Shown in pieces: positions 27,121 to 37,081 of a DNA stretch of 40,507 nt. Position 1 is the stretch's first letter, and every line of letters begins with the position of its first letter. The notes under the pieces are model-generated. The model was not told where the DNA came from, ran no database searches, and was given only the letters and a program-made list of their open reading frames with translations. A program made the position numbers and the translations under genes. The DNA lies in NCBI GenBank assembly GCA_021782315.1, contig JAJXVG010000003.1:16267-56773 (forward strand), written 5' to 3'. Source of the stretch: Pseudomonadota bacterium. Its GTDB lineage: Bacteria; Pseudomonadota; Gammaproteobacteria; Burkholderiales; Rhodocyclaceae.

Positions 27121-28047
27121 CTAACGGGGCAAAGCTTCCGGAGCAAGGCGAAAACGCGTCAACATGCTGCGGAAATGTTCTGGATTCTTGATTGTTACCA
27201 CTTCCCCGGCCCTGGGTCGATGCCGTGCCTCAAGGCGAAGCAGCCAGAAACGCAGGGCGGCCGCCCGGCGCATCGCGGGCCAGGCCTCGATTTCGACTCC
27301 GCTCGGCGCGCGCAGGCCGGCATAGCCGGCAAACAGGGCCGACAGCGCTTCGTCATCGGCGCACCAATCGTTGGCGACGACCGCCAGATCGAACAGCCAG
27401 GCATCCTCGCCGGCAAAGTAGAAGTCGAGCACGCCGGTCAGGCGGCCGGAAGCGTCCCACAGCACGTTGTCGCGAAACAGGTCGGCATGGATGACGCCTC
27501 GGGGCAGGCGGGAATAGTTCTGGGCTGACTGGAAAAGCAGTTCGTCGGTCAGCAGTTCGCGCTCACCGGCAGAGAGCAGCGGCAGCAAGGTCTCGCCGAC
27601 AGCCTGTCGCCAGGTCGCGCCGCAGGGGTTGGGCAGGGCTTGCGGCATGTCGGCGGCAACCAGATGCAGGCGGGCGAGCATCTCGCCGACGGCCCGACAA
27701 TGGGTCGCGCCGGGTATTTCCACGGCATCGCCCGGCAGGCAGCTGAGCAGTGCTGCCGGCTTGCCGGCCAGCCAGCGCCAATGACGCCCGTCGTCGCCGA
27801 CCTGCGGTTGAGGACAGGGAATTCCGTGTTGCGCCAGCCGATCCAGCAGGGCCAGGTAAAAATCCAGTGCCGGAGTATCGATGTTTTCGAATACCGTCAG
27901 CACGAAACGCCCGCCGCCAGTCGTGACGAAATAGTTGGAATTCTGCATGCCGGCCGCGATGCCGGCATGATCGATCAACTCGCCGAGGCCGTAAGGCTGC
28001 AGCCAGTCAAGCAGTTCCTCACGTCCGACAACTGTATAGACGGACAA
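27121..28047 (-). CDS. thrB: Homoserine kinase (APH-fold ThrB type)
   Basis: 'MSVYTVVGREELLDWLQPYGLGELIDHAGIAAGMQNSNYFVTTGGGRFVLTVFE...LPRGVIHADLFRDNVLWDASGRLTGVLDFYFAGEDAWLFDLAVVANDWC'. Confidence 0.95.
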   Translation of the reverse strand: MSVYTVVGREELLDWLQPYGLGELIDHAGIAAGMQNSNYFVTTGGGRFVLTVFENIDTPALDFYLALLDRLAQHGIPCPQPQVGDDGRHWRWLAGKPAALLSCLPGDAVEIPGATHCRAVGEMLARLHLVAADMPQALPNPCGATWRQAVGETLLPLLSAGERELLTDELLFQSAQNYSRLPRGVIHADLFRDNVLWDASGRLTGVLDFYFAGEDAWLFDLAVVANDWCADDEALSALFAGYAGLRAPSGVEIEAWPAMRRAAALRFWLLRLEARHRPRAGEVVTIKNPEHFRSMLTRFRLAPEALPR

Positions 28048-28050
28048 AAC

Positions 28051-28380
28051 TTACCAGTTGAGGATGACCCACATCGGCGGCTTGACCGCCGGGTGATTGA
28101 TGTCGGCCTCGATGAAATTGCCGTCGCCCTGACGATCGATCAGATAATAGGCCGGCCCGACGCTCGGCGTCACCTTGACCATGTAAAGCTTGCCCTTGAT
28201 GCGATACTCCTCGCGAGTTTCGCTCTCGCGCTTGACGATAGTGACCTGGGGTTCGAGGGCTTCGTCGAAGGCCTCCATACCCGGCGGCGGAGGCGGCACG
28301 GCCGGCAGCGGCTGGAGGTCGTTCTTTTGCGCCCAGGCAGGCAGCGCGGCAAGCAGCAGAATGGGAAGAAGGCGGCGCAT
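28051..28380 (-). CDS. DUF2782 domain protein
   Basis: Signal peptide, 'ALEPQVTIVKRESETREEYRIKGKLYMVKVTPSVGPAYYLIDRQGDGNF'; sits upstream of thrB. Confidence 0.85.
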   Translation of the reverse strand: MRRLLPILLLAALPAWAQKNDLQPLPAVPPPPPGMEAFDEALEPQVTIVKRESETREEYRIKGKLYMVKVTPSVGPAYYLIDRQGDGNFIEADINHPAVKPPMWVILNW

Positions 28381-28410
28381 GATCGAGTCCTCGATGTAGA
28401 TAGCCTGATT

Positions 28411-29139
28411 TTACAGGTTGAGCAGCATCTCGTGTTCGTTCGGCAAGGGGCCGAAGGGACGAGCTTCGTAATGTTTGAAAATGGCCTCGACGACCAGAGC
28501 GGGTTCGTCGATCATCTGGATCAGGGCCATGTCCTCCTCGCCGACCATGCCCTCGGCGACGAGCCGCTCCTTGAACCAGGCAATCATGCCGCCCCAGAAG
28601 GCCGAACCGACCAGGATCAGGGGAATCTTGCGCCCCTTGCCGGTCTGGATCAGGGTCAGCGCCTCCATCAGTTCATCCAGGGTGCCGAAGCCGCCGGGCA
28701 TGACTACGTAGGCGCTGGCGAAGCGGACGAACATGTACTTGCGGGCGAAAAAATGACGGAAGGTCTGCGAGATGTCCTGGTAGGGGTTGTTCTTCTGCTC
28801 GTGCGGCAGTTGGATATTCAGACCGACCGACGGCGACTTGCCGAAGAACGCTCCCTTGTTGGCCGCCTCCATGATGCCAGGCCCGCCGCCGGAAATGACC
28901 GAAAAACCCGAATCGGATAGCAGGCGCGCCGTCTGTTCGGCCAGCATGTAGTAGGGAGAATCCGGCCGGACGCGGGCGCTGCCGAAAATGGTCACGGCCG
29001 GCTTGATCGCCGCCAGGCGTTCGGTCGCTTCGACGAACTCTGACATAATGCCGAAAATACGCCACGACTCGCGGGCCGTCGTGCTTTTCAGAATGGCCTC
29101 GGTCTCCACTCCTGTCACCAGTTTTTCGCTTTCCGTCAC
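28411..29139 (-). CDS. LOG family / TIGR00730 Rossmann-fold protein
   Basis: 'VTIFGSARVRPDSPYYMLAEQTARLLSDSGFSVISGGGPGIMEAANKGAF', 'PGGFGTLDELMEALTLIQTGK'. GTG start at 29139; ATG alternative at 29046. Confidence 0.9.
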   Translation of the reverse strand: MTESEKLVTGVETEAILKSTTARESWRIFGIMSEFVEATERLAAIKPAVTIFGSARVRPDSPYYMLAEQTARLLSDSGFSVISGGGPGIMEAANKGAFFGKSPSVGLNIQLPHEQKNNPYQDISQTFRHFFARKYMFVRFASAYVVMPGGFGTLDELMEALTLIQTGKGRKIPLILVGSAFWGGMIAWFKERLVAEGMVGEEDMALIQMIDEPALVVEAIFKHYEARPFGPLPNEHEMLLNL

Positions 29140-29144
29140 TTCTC

Positions 29145-31865
29145 ATGCCTCTCTTGTTGTTGGTGGACGGTTCGTCCTATCTCTACCGCGCTTTCCATGC
29201 CCTGCCCGAGCTGCGCAACAAGGCAGGCGAGCCAACGGGCGCCATCTACGGCGTCCTGAACATGCTACGTCGTCTGGAGAGCGACTACAAGGCGGACTAC
29301 AAGGCCGTCGTTTTCGATGCCAAGGGCAAGACCTTCCGCGACGACTGGTATCCCGAGTACAAGGCGCACCGCCCGCCGATGCCGCCGGAAATGGTCAGCC
29401 AGATCGAACCGCTGCATGCCGCCATCAAGGCCGGCGGCTGGCCCCTGCTCATGGTCGACGGCGTCGAAGCCGACGACGTGATCGGCACGCTGGCGACGCG
29501 GGCCGCCGCCGACGGCATCGATACCCTGATCTCGACCGGCGACAAGGACCTGACCCAATTGGTCAATCCGCTCGTTCGCTGGTACAACACGATGAGCAAC
29601 GAACTGCTCGACGAAGCCGGCGTCGAGGCCAAGTTCGGCGTACGGCCGGGCAGGATCGTCGATTACCTGGCACTGGTCGGCGACACCGTCGATGGCGTGC
29701 CCGGGGTTGCCAAATGCGGGCCGAAGACGGCGCTGAAATGGCTGGCGCAATACGGTTCGCTCGATGAAATCGTCGCCCATGCCGATGAAATCGGCGGCGT
29801 CGTCGGTCAGAATCTGCGCGACCATCTCGCCTTCCTGCCACTCGGCAAGAAACTGGTCACCGTCGCCTGCGATCTCGCCGGCCTGCCGGCACCGACCGCG
29901 CTGACCGCCAGCCAGCCCGAGACGGCGGCGCTGCGCGAACTCTATACCCGCTACCAGTTCCGCACCTGGCTGGGCGAAATCGACGGCCCGGAAGCGGCCG
30001 CCGCCCTGCCGGCCCGCGACTCGGCGGCGCCGACAACCGCGGCGCCGGTCCGGCCGCTCGAAGTCCGTTACGAAACCATCCTCAGCTGGTCGCAATTCGA
30101 TGCCTGGCTGGCCCGCGTCGAAGCCGCAGAACTGACCGCGCTCGATACCGAAACGACCAGCCTCGACGCCTTCGCCGCCCGCATCGTCGGCATTTCCCTG
30201 TCAGTCACCCCCGGCGAAGCCTGCTACATCCCGCTCGCCCACATCGCCCCCGGCGTCGCCGACCAGTTGCCGCGCGACGAGGTGCTGGCCAGACTGACAC
30301 CCTGGCTTGTCGCCGACGACCGGAAAAAGGTGATGCAAAACGCCAAATACGACCAGCACGTCTTTGCCAACCACGGCATCGCGCTGGCCGGGATCAAACA
30401 CGACACCATGCTGGAGAGCTACGTCATCGAGTCCGACAAGGGGCACGACCTGGGTCAGCTGTGCAGCCGCCACCTCGACCTCCCCACCATCGCCTACGAA
30501 GACCTGTGCGGCAAGGGAGCCAAACAGATTTCCTTCGACCAGGTCGATATCGAGCGGGCAGCCACCTATTCGGCCGAGGACGCCGACGTCACCCTGCGCG
30601 TACATCACGTGCTGCACCCCCAATTCGCCGAAGAAGCAGGACTCGCGCGCATCTATCACGACATCGAAATGCCGGTCCGCCAGGTCATCTGGCAGATCGA
30701 GCGCAACGGCATACGGATCGACGCCGAGGTGCTGGCCCGCCAAAGCCACGAAATGGGCCGGAAAATCATGACCCTAGAAGGGCAGGCCTACGAGCTGGCC
30801 GGCCAGCCCTTCAACCTGGCTTCGCCCAAGCAGCTCGGCGAAATTCTCTTCGAAAAGCTGGGTCTGCCGGTCAAGAAGAAAACGCCGTCGGGCGCTCCGT
30901 CAACCGACGAAGAGGTGCTTTCCGAACTCGCCCTCGATTATCCCCTGCCCAAACTGCTGCTCGAACACCGCAGCCTCTCCAAGCTCAAGGGCACCTATAC
31001 CGACAAGCTGCCGCGCATGGTCAATCCGCAGACCGGCCGCGTCCATACCAGCTTCGCCCAGGCCGCCGTGGTGACCGGCCGCCTGGCTTCGAGCGACCCC
31101 AATCTGCAGAACATCCCGGTGCGCAGCGAGGAGGGTCGAAAAATCCGCACGGCCTTCATCGCTCCACCCGGCAGCAGCATCGTTTCGGCCGACTACTCGC
31201 AGATCGAACTGCGCATCATGGCCCACCTCTCGGGCGACGAACGACTGCTCGAAGCCTTCGCCCTGGGCGAGGACGTACACCGGGCCACGGCGGCCGAAAT
31301 TTTCGGCGTCACGCCGCTCGAAGTCGGCCCCGACCAGCGCCGGGTCGCCAAGAGCATCAACTTCGGCCTGATCTACGGCATGAGCGCCTTCGGACTGGCC
31401 CGCCAGCTCGGACTGGAACGCAGCGCGGCGCAAACCTATATCGACCGCTACTTCACCCGCTACCCCGGCGTTGCCCGCTACATGGAAGAAGCCCGCGAAA
31501 CGGCCCGCCAACACGGTTATGTCGAAACCGCCTTCGGCCGCCGCCTGTGGTTTCCGGAAATCGGTTCGAGCAACGGTAATCGCCGGCAGGGTGCCGAACG
31601 CGCGGCGATCAACGCCCCCATGCAGGGCACGGCAGCCGATCTGATCAAGCTGGCGATGATCGCCGTGCAGGACTGGCTGGACAAAGAGGCGCTGCAATCA
31701 CGCCTGGTCCTCCAGGTTCATGACGAACTGCTGCTCGAAGTGCCGGACGACGAATTGGCGGCGGTCCGAACCCACCTGCCGCGCCTGATGACCCAGGTCG
31801 CCGAACTCAAGGTGCCGCTGATCGTCGAACTCGGCGTCGGAGCCAACTGGGAAGCGGCGCACTGA
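29145..31865 (+). CDS. polA: DNA polymerase I
   Basis: 906 aa; 5'-3' exo N-term 'LLLVDGSSYLYRAFHALPELRNKAGEPTGAIYGVLNML', 3'-5' exo 'LTALDTETTSLD', polymerase 'SADYSQIELRIMAHLSGDERLLEAF', 'VLQVHDELLLEVPDDE'. Confidence 0.98.
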   Translation: MPLLLLVDGSSYLYRAFHALPELRNKAGEPTGAIYGVLNMLRRLESDYKADYKAVVFDAKGKTFRDDWYPEYKAHRPPMPPEMVSQIEPLHAAIKAGGWPLLMVDGVEADDVIGTLATRAAADGIDTLISTGDKDLTQLVNPLVRWYNTMSNELLDEAGVEAKFGVRPGRIVDYLALVGDTVDGVPGVAKCGPKTALKWLAQYGSLDEIVAHADEIGGVVGQNLRDHLAFLPLGKKLVTVACDLAGLPAPTALTASQPETAALRELYTRYQFRTWLGEIDGPEAAAALPARDSAAPTTAAPVRPLEVRYETILSWSQFDAWLARVEAAELTALDTETTSLDAFAARIVGISLSVTPGEACYIPLAHIAPGVADQLPRDEVLARLTPWLVADDRKKVMQNAKYDQHVFANHGIALAGIKHDTMLESYVIESDKGHDLGQLCSRHLDLPTIAYEDLCGKGAKQISFDQVDIERAATYSAEDADVTLRVHHVLHPQFAEEAGLARIYHDIEMPVRQVIWQIERNGIRIDAEVLARQSHEMGRKIMTLEGQAYELAGQPFNLASPKQLGEILFEKLGLPVKKKTPSGAPSTDEEVLSELALDYPLPKLLLEHRSLSKLKGTYTDKLPRMVNPQTGRVHTSFAQAAVVTGRLASSDPNLQNIPVRSEEGRKIRTAFIAPPGSSIVSADYSQIELRIMAHLSGDERLLEAFALGEDVHRATAAEIFGVTPLEVGPDQRRVAKSINFGLIYGMSAFGLARQLGLERSAAQTYIDRYFTRYPGVARYMEEARETARQHGYVETAFGRRLWFPEIGSSNGNRRQGAERAAINAPMQGTAADLIKLAMIAVQDWLDKEALQSRLVLQVHDELLLEVPDDELAAVRTHLPRLMTQVAELKVPLIVELGVGANWEAAH

Positions 31866-31872
31866 AGCGAAT

Positions 31873-32733
31873 TCAGGCGACCAGCCTGTAGTGCTTCTTG
31901 CTGAGCTCGAGACCGAAGCATTTTTCCACCTTGAGCATAAGCCAGTGGCGCCGTTCGCGCTTGCTCAGGCGGTACGCCGGGTCGGCCCGATAGATGCCGT
32001 CCGCCTCGGGTAGCCAGGCCTCGACGACGGCCGGGTGGCTTCCCGTGAATTGGCGGGCGATACGCCCGTCGAAGCGGGAATAGTCGATTGCCTTGTGCTG
32101 CTTGTCCCAGTATTGCTGCACCTGTTCGCTCTTCAAGTTCATCTGTGCCTCGCTCCTGACCCAGCCGTAGTGGTACATGGTGGCGCCGACCAGCGCGGCG
32201 CGCGGGTAACGCCCGACCTTGTTCTTGTCGAGCACCAGCCAGAACAGGCCGTCGGGCGCATAGGAACGGATGGAGTTCTTCAATATCCGCGGCGCCCGCC
32301 GATACCAGCCGGGGCTCCACAGATAGGTGTTCTTGTTGCCGTAGAAATGCAGGTAATCGAAGACCAGCGCCTCGACCGCCGGATTGTCCAGGTGCCTGGC
32401 CATCGACTGGCGGATCGTCTCCAGATCGTCCTCGTGGACCACTTCATCGCCCTCCAGATAAAAGACCCAGTCGCCGGTGCAATTGAACTGGGCGATCATC
32501 TTCTGCTGGCCATAGACATAGCCGCGATCCTTCATCTTGTCGCTCCACGCGGTGTGGACGATCCTGATCTTCGGGTCGCCGATGGCGGCTAGCATGGCCT
32601 CGGTGCGGTCTTCGCAGGGGCCGAGGGCGATGACGAATTCATCGACGATGGGCAGGATAGACCTGATCGATTCGACAAAGGGATAGCCCAGCATCTGGGC
32701 ATTCTTGAGAAAGGTGAAAGCGCTGATTTTCAT
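31873..32733 (-). CDS. Glycosyltransferase family 2-like protein
   Basis: 'MKISAFTFLKNAQMLGYPFVESIRSILPIVDEFVIALGPCEDRTEAMLAAIGDPKIRIV...WVFYLEGDEVVHEDDLETIR'. Confidence 0.85.
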   Translation of the reverse strand: MKISAFTFLKNAQMLGYPFVESIRSILPIVDEFVIALGPCEDRTEAMLAAIGDPKIRIVHTAWSDKMKDRGYVYGQQKMIAQFNCTGDWVFYLEGDEVVHEDDLETIRQSMARHLDNPAVEALVFDYLHFYGNKNTYLWSPGWYRRAPRILKNSIRSYAPDGLFWLVLDKNKVGRYPRAALVGATMYHYGWVRSEAQMNLKSEQVQQYWDKQHKAIDYSRFDGRIARQFTGSHPAVVEAWLPEADGIYRADPAYRLSKRERRHWLMLKVEKCFGLELSKKHYRLVA

Positions 32734-33860
32734 GGTTGAATTGTCCGCTGGGCAACTGGTGACGATTCCGCGTCGAGACCGGATGCGAACGAGCGAATCT
32801 GCTCGAAGATCACATCCGGATCGATCCGGTACAGGCATTCGCTTTTGCCGTGACTGTCGTCGCAGCCGGCCATCCCGCAGGCGACGCAGGGCATCTCGGC
32901 CTGAAAGAGCGTAATGTCGTCGTAGGTTTGAACCGCTTGATTGCCGGTGGCGCAAATACCGGACCGGTTCGACCACGGCGACCAGCGGACCGGCAGGGTC
33001 GGGCCGAAAACAGCGAATATCCGCTTGTTCTGGGCCGCGGCGATATGCATGTTGAGCGTGTCCATGCCGATATAGGCGGACGAAAGTTCGCTCAGGGCAA
33101 CATACTCGGCCAGGGTCGTCTCGCCGATGAAATCGAAGAGATTGGGCAGCACGGGCAGGGTCGATTTGATGCGCCGGTCGACTTCGCTCGCGGCGCCGGT
33201 CACGACCAGCGGGATGCCCAGGGAATCGAGCTTGCGGAGCAGTTCCTTGCGCAGCTCTTCCGGGTAGACCTTGTAGTCGTATTGCGCCGTCGGGTGGAAG
33301 ATGAAGAATTTAGAAATCCCCAGGCGACTCAGTTTTTCTCGCATCGCGTCGAGCGCCGCCGGCGTCGATTGCACCGACACCCGGACCGGGTCGGCGGGAA
33401 TTTCCAGGAAATCCAGGGCCGCCAGGTTTTGCCGCACCACGTGCCGGTCCGCTTCGGCCGGATAGCTGTAATCGAGCAGCCAGCGCTTCCACCAGGACTT
33501 GCGGCGGTCGCCGTCGACCGGGCTGATGGCGACCTTGCCGGCGAGCAGGGCATAGAGCACGCTTCTGTCGCTGGCCGTCAGGTTGATCGCCAGGTCGTAT
33601 CGCCCCCGAATTTTGCTCAGCAGGCCGAGTTCCGCCCGGATTCTCGCGAAGCAGGGCAGTTTTTTCCAGCCATAGGAATAGCTGTGGATTGTCCGGACAT
33701 GCGGCAGGATGCCGGCGATGCCGAGGGTATCGTCGTTGACCAGCAAATCGATCCGGCAATCGGCGTAAAACGAATGGATGGCCTCGATCAGCGGCGACGA
33801 GAGAAAGACATCGCCGTTCGACCGCTGGACGATGATGAGCACATGCCTAGGCCGGCTCAT
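32730..33860 (-). CDS. Glycosyltransferase family 9 (heptosyltransferase-like)
   Basis: 'PRHVLIIVQRSNGDVFLSSPLIEAIHSFYADCRIDLLVNDDTLGIA', 'SAYIGMDTLNMHIAAAQNKRIFAVFGPTLPVRWSPWSNRS'. Confidence 0.9.
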   Translation of the reverse strand: MSRPRHVLIIVQRSNGDVFLSSPLIEAIHSFYADCRIDLLVNDDTLGIAGILPHVRTIHSYSYGWKKLPCFARIRAELGLLSKIRGRYDLAINLTASDRSVLYALLAGKVAISPVDGDRRKSWWKRWLLDYSYPAEADRHVVRQNLAALDFLEIPADPVRVSVQSTPAALDAMREKLSRLGISKFFIFHPTAQYDYKVYPEELRKELLRKLDSLGIPLVVTGAASEVDRRIKSTLPVLPNLFDFIGETTLAEYVALSELSSAYIGMDTLNMHIAAAQNKRIFAVFGPTLPVRWSPWSNRSGICATGNQAVQTYDDITLFQAEMPCVACGMAGCDDSHGKSECLYRIDPDVIFEQIRSFASGLDAESSPVAQRTIQP

Positions 33861-35079
33861 AATTCTTGTAGAGAATGGCCGAGAAGAAGACGAAGAGCAG
33901 GGTGGTGTAATGGCCCAGCAGATAGGTGTCGCTGAGCATGATGACCATGAAGAGCAGGGGCATGCCGATGCCGACCGCCTGCCGGACGGGGTCGTCGCTC
34001 TTCAGCGCCTGTTTGATCTGGTTGCGGAAGATGGACAGGAAAATCAGCAGGCCGACCAGGCCCAACTGGGTGCCGACCAGCAGGTACATGTTATGCGGAT
34101 GGTCGGGAAGATCGATGCCCGGCGAATTCTTCTGATTGATCACGGCATAGGCCAGGCGAAAATCCCCGGTGCCGACGCCGAACAAGGGATGGTTCCTGAT
34201 GATCTCGAGGGAATTCAGGAAGTAGGTCAGGCGCAAGCCGACGGAACTGACCTGCATCTGCGCGACGTCCTTCCTCATTTCCTCGAAATGGCTGACCTGA
34301 TATACCGCCAGGTCGACCCGCTCATGAAATATCTGACTGCTGTTGTAGGAGAGCAGGAAAATCGCCGGGATAAAAACGCCGCAAAACAAGAGGGCCTTGA
34401 GCAGGTTTTTCTTGAAAAACTGGAAGGCGACCAGGGCAAGGACCAGGAAATACATGATCTGGCCGGCCCGCCCGCCGGTGATGAACATGTTCACCGTCAT
34501 GGTGCACACGAAAATTCCATAGGCGAATCGTTGCCATCTGCTCAAGGTCTCGCCGAACAGCAGGTTTTCCAGAAGCAGGTAGACGGCGAAGGCCAGGAAA
34601 GGGTTGTACGAGATGTGGGACATGAAGGGGGTCGGATTTTCCGCCGTCGCGCTGCCGAACGGTGGAATCAGCCCGAACCATATGGCGTACGACAACAGTT
34701 CCGACATCGAGATCGCCAGCAGGAAAGCCAGTATGTAGTACCTGACATGCTCCCGGCGCACGAAGGACATGAAGGTGGGCAACAGCAGGAATTTCCACTG
34801 CTTTTTCAGGATGACCAGTCCCCAGGCCAGGTCGGTCGTCCACAGCATGCCGAGGAGATGAATGGCGACAAAAATGAGAAAGGAGACGACCACCGGGTTA
34901 TTTCTGGCCTCCTGCCATTTTTCGGCGAAACGGCCTTCGAACAGCCAGAGCAGTATGATCAGGGCGGCGACCAGATTGCCCAGCGCAACATAGATGGGAA
35001 ATGTGAAGGCAAAAACCATCAACAGGTAGCTGCCGATATCCGCTACGTTCAGTCCGTTCTTCCGAATGCTTGCGCTCAT
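33847..35079 (-). CDS. O-antigen ligase family (WaaL/Wzy-like) membrane protein
   Basis: ~12 hydrophobic segments; 'SLEIIRNHPLFGVGTGDFRLAYAVINQK...DLPDHPHNMYLLVGTQLGLVGLLIFL' typical ligase loop (H-P-H-N). Confidence 0.9.
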   Translation of the reverse strand: MSASIRKNGLNVADIGSYLLMVFAFTFPIYVALGNLVAALIILLWLFEGRFAEKWQEARNNPVVVSFLIFVAIHLLGMLWTTDLAWGLVILKKQWKFLLLPTFMSFVRREHVRYYILAFLLAISMSELLSYAIWFGLIPPFGSATAENPTPFMSHISYNPFLAFAVYLLLENLLFGETLSRWQRFAYGIFVCTMTVNMFITGGRAGQIMYFLVLALVAFQFFKKNLLKALLFCGVFIPAIFLLSYNSSQIFHERVDLAVYQVSHFEEMRKDVAQMQVSSVGLRLTYFLNSLEIIRNHPLFGVGTGDFRLAYAVINQKNSPGIDLPDHPHNMYLLVGTQLGLVGLLIFLSIFRNQIKQALKSDDPVRQAVGIGMPLLFMVIMLSDTYLLGHYTTLLFVFFSAILYKNYEPA

Positions 35080-35344
35080 GTCGCGGGTCAACCCTAATTT
35101 GTCAAGTGGACAACCCGGCCTGCCACCAGGCCGTGATCGTCAAAAGATGCGGCGAAACCGATTCGCTGGCCAGGAACAGGCCCCGGCCATGCCGGCCCGC
35201 CGTCGAGCAGCCGGCCCCTTTGCAATCCGAACGATAGGAGACAGTCCGCCGAGCCGGGCAAGTATAATCCAGGCTTTCGGTCGCGCCTTGCCCGGCGACC
35301 GGGGCATTTTCCCTGCCAATCACTCGATTTACCAACCATTTCCG

Positions 35345-37081
35345 ATGAATTCACGCCAATTATATCAACGGCTTCTGACGCACATTCGCCCCTATCGCCT
35401 GCGCTTCATCTTGGCGGTGGTAACCATGGGCCTCGCCTCCGCGACCGAACCGTTCTTTCCCGCCCTGCTCAAGGAGTTGCTGGACAACGGTTTTTCCACG
35501 GCCCAGGGGAAATGGGACTGGCTCATCTATCCGTTGGGCATTATCGTCATTTTCATCGCCCGGGCGACCCTCAGCTTCGTCGGCGACTACCTGATGAGCT
35601 GGGTATCCCACGCCGTCATCTTCGAAATGCGGGAAACCATGTTCGCCCGCCTGATTTCGCTGCCGATCAAGTATTTCGGCGACACCATTTCGGGGCGGAT
35701 CATTTCCAAGGTCACCTACGACGTCAATAACGTCGCGGCCGCCTCCTCGGAAGCGCTCAGCAGCCTGATCAAGGATACCCTGTCCATCGTCGGCCTGCTC
35801 ATCTGGCTCTTCTACCTGAACTGGCAACTGACGCTGATCACCCTCGCCATGGCACCATTGATCGCCCTCGCGGTCACCGTCTTCAGCCGTCGTCTGCGCA
35901 AGGTATCGCGGGGCATACAGGATTCCTTCGGCGACATCACGCAGGTCATGCAGGAAAGCGTCGAGGGTTACAAGATCATCCGGATTTTCGGTGGGCAGTC
36001 CTACGAAAAAGAACGCTTCAAGGATGCCGTCATGAACCACCGGCACCTGCAGATGCGCGCCGTGGTCGCCGCCGGCGGCCAGAAGCCCATCGTCCAATTC
36101 TTCGGCGCCTTGCCACTGGCCATCATCATCGGCATCGCCATTTTCCAGGCCGGCGATGGACAGGGCAGCGTCGGCGGCTTCGTTTCCTTCATCACCGCCA
36201 TGGTCATGCTGCTCACCCCGATCAAGCACCTGACTGATGTCAATTCACCCATCCAGCGCGGACTGGCCGCCGCCGAAAGCATTTTCGCGCTGATCGACGA
36301 AAAACCGGAAGACGACCGGGGCACGCAGGAACTCGGACGGGCCAGGGGACAGGTCGAATTCGACCGGGTCGTTTTCTCCTATCCCGGCGCCGAGAGCGCC
36401 GCCCTCAAGGGAATCAGCTTCGACATCAGGCCGGGCGAGTGTATCGCCCTCGTCGGCCAGTCGGGAAGCGGCAAGACCACCGTCGCCAATCTGCTGCCCA
36501 GGTTCTATCACGTGGACAGCGGAACCATCCGCATCGACGGCCAGGCGCTCGAAGACATCAAGCTGGAAAGCCTGCGCAGCAACATCGCCCTGGTCAGCCA
36601 GGAAGTCGTCCTCTTCAACGACACGATTGCCGCCAATATCGCTTACGGCGCCATGCGCGGGGCCAGCCGCGAAGAGATCGAGGCCGCCGCGCAGGCCGCC
36701 TATGCCACGGAATTCATCGACAAATTGCCCGACGGCTTCGATACCGTCGTCGGCGAACACGGCGTCAAACTTTCCGGCGGCCAGCGTCAGCGCCTGGCCA
36801 TCGCCCGCGCCCTGCTCAAGAACGCGCCGCTCCTCATCCTCGACGAAGCGACCTCGGCCCTGGATACCGAGTCGGAACGCCACGTCCAGGCAGCGCTCGA
36901 CGAATTGATGCGCGGTCGCACGACGCTGGTCATCGCTCACCGCCTGTCGACCATAGAACGGGCCGACCGCATCCTGGTGCTGTCCGACGGCAAGGTCGCC
37001 GAATCGGGCAAGCATGACGAACTGCTCGCCCAGGACAGCCTGTACGCCCGCCTGCAACGCATGCAGCAGCTCAATGGATGA
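35345..37081 (+). CDS. msbA: Lipid A export ABC transporter ATPase/permease MsbA
   Basis: 'RQLYQRLLTHIRPYRLRFILAVVTMGLASATEPFFPALLKELLDNGF', Walker A 'LVGQSGSGKTTVANLLPRFY', 'LSGGQRQRLAIARALLKNAPLLILDEATSALDTESERHVQAALDEL'. Confidence 0.96.
   Translation: MNSRQLYQRLLTHIRPYRLRFILAVVTMGLASATEPFFPALLKELLDNGFSTAQGKWDWLIYPLGIIVIFIARATLSFVGDYLMSWVSHAVIFEMRETMFARLISLPIKYFGDTISGRIISKVTYDVNNVAAASSEALSSLIKDTLSIVGLLIWLFYLNWQLTLITLAMAPLIALAVTVFSRRLRKVSRGIQDSFGDITQVMQESVEGYKIIRIFGGQSYEKERFKDAVMNHRHLQMRAVVAAGGQKPIVQFFGALPLAIIIGIAIFQAGDGQGSVGGFVSFITAMVMLLTPIKHLTDVNSPIQRGLAAAESIFALIDEKPEDDRGTQELGRARGQVEFDRVVFSYPGAESAALKGISFDIRPGECIALVGQSGSGKTTVANLLPRFYHVDSGTIRIDGQALEDIKLESLRSNIALVSQEVVLFNDTIAANIAYGAMRGASREEIEAAAQAAYATEFIDKLPDGFDTVVGEHGVKLSGGQRQRLAIARALLKNAPLLILDEATSALDTESERHVQAALDELMRGRTTLVIAHRLSTIERADRILVLSDGKVAESGKHDELLAQDSLYARLQRMQQLNG

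Noticed and set aside
27640-28920. 426-aa plus-strand ORF spanning thrB, DUF2782 and LOG genes in antisense
   Set aside because: Crosses three recognised genes; compositional artefact.
33778-35097. 439-aa plus-strand ORF antisense to the O-antigen ligase
   Set aside because: Gln/Glu/Asp-rich antisense reading of a hydrophobic membrane protein.
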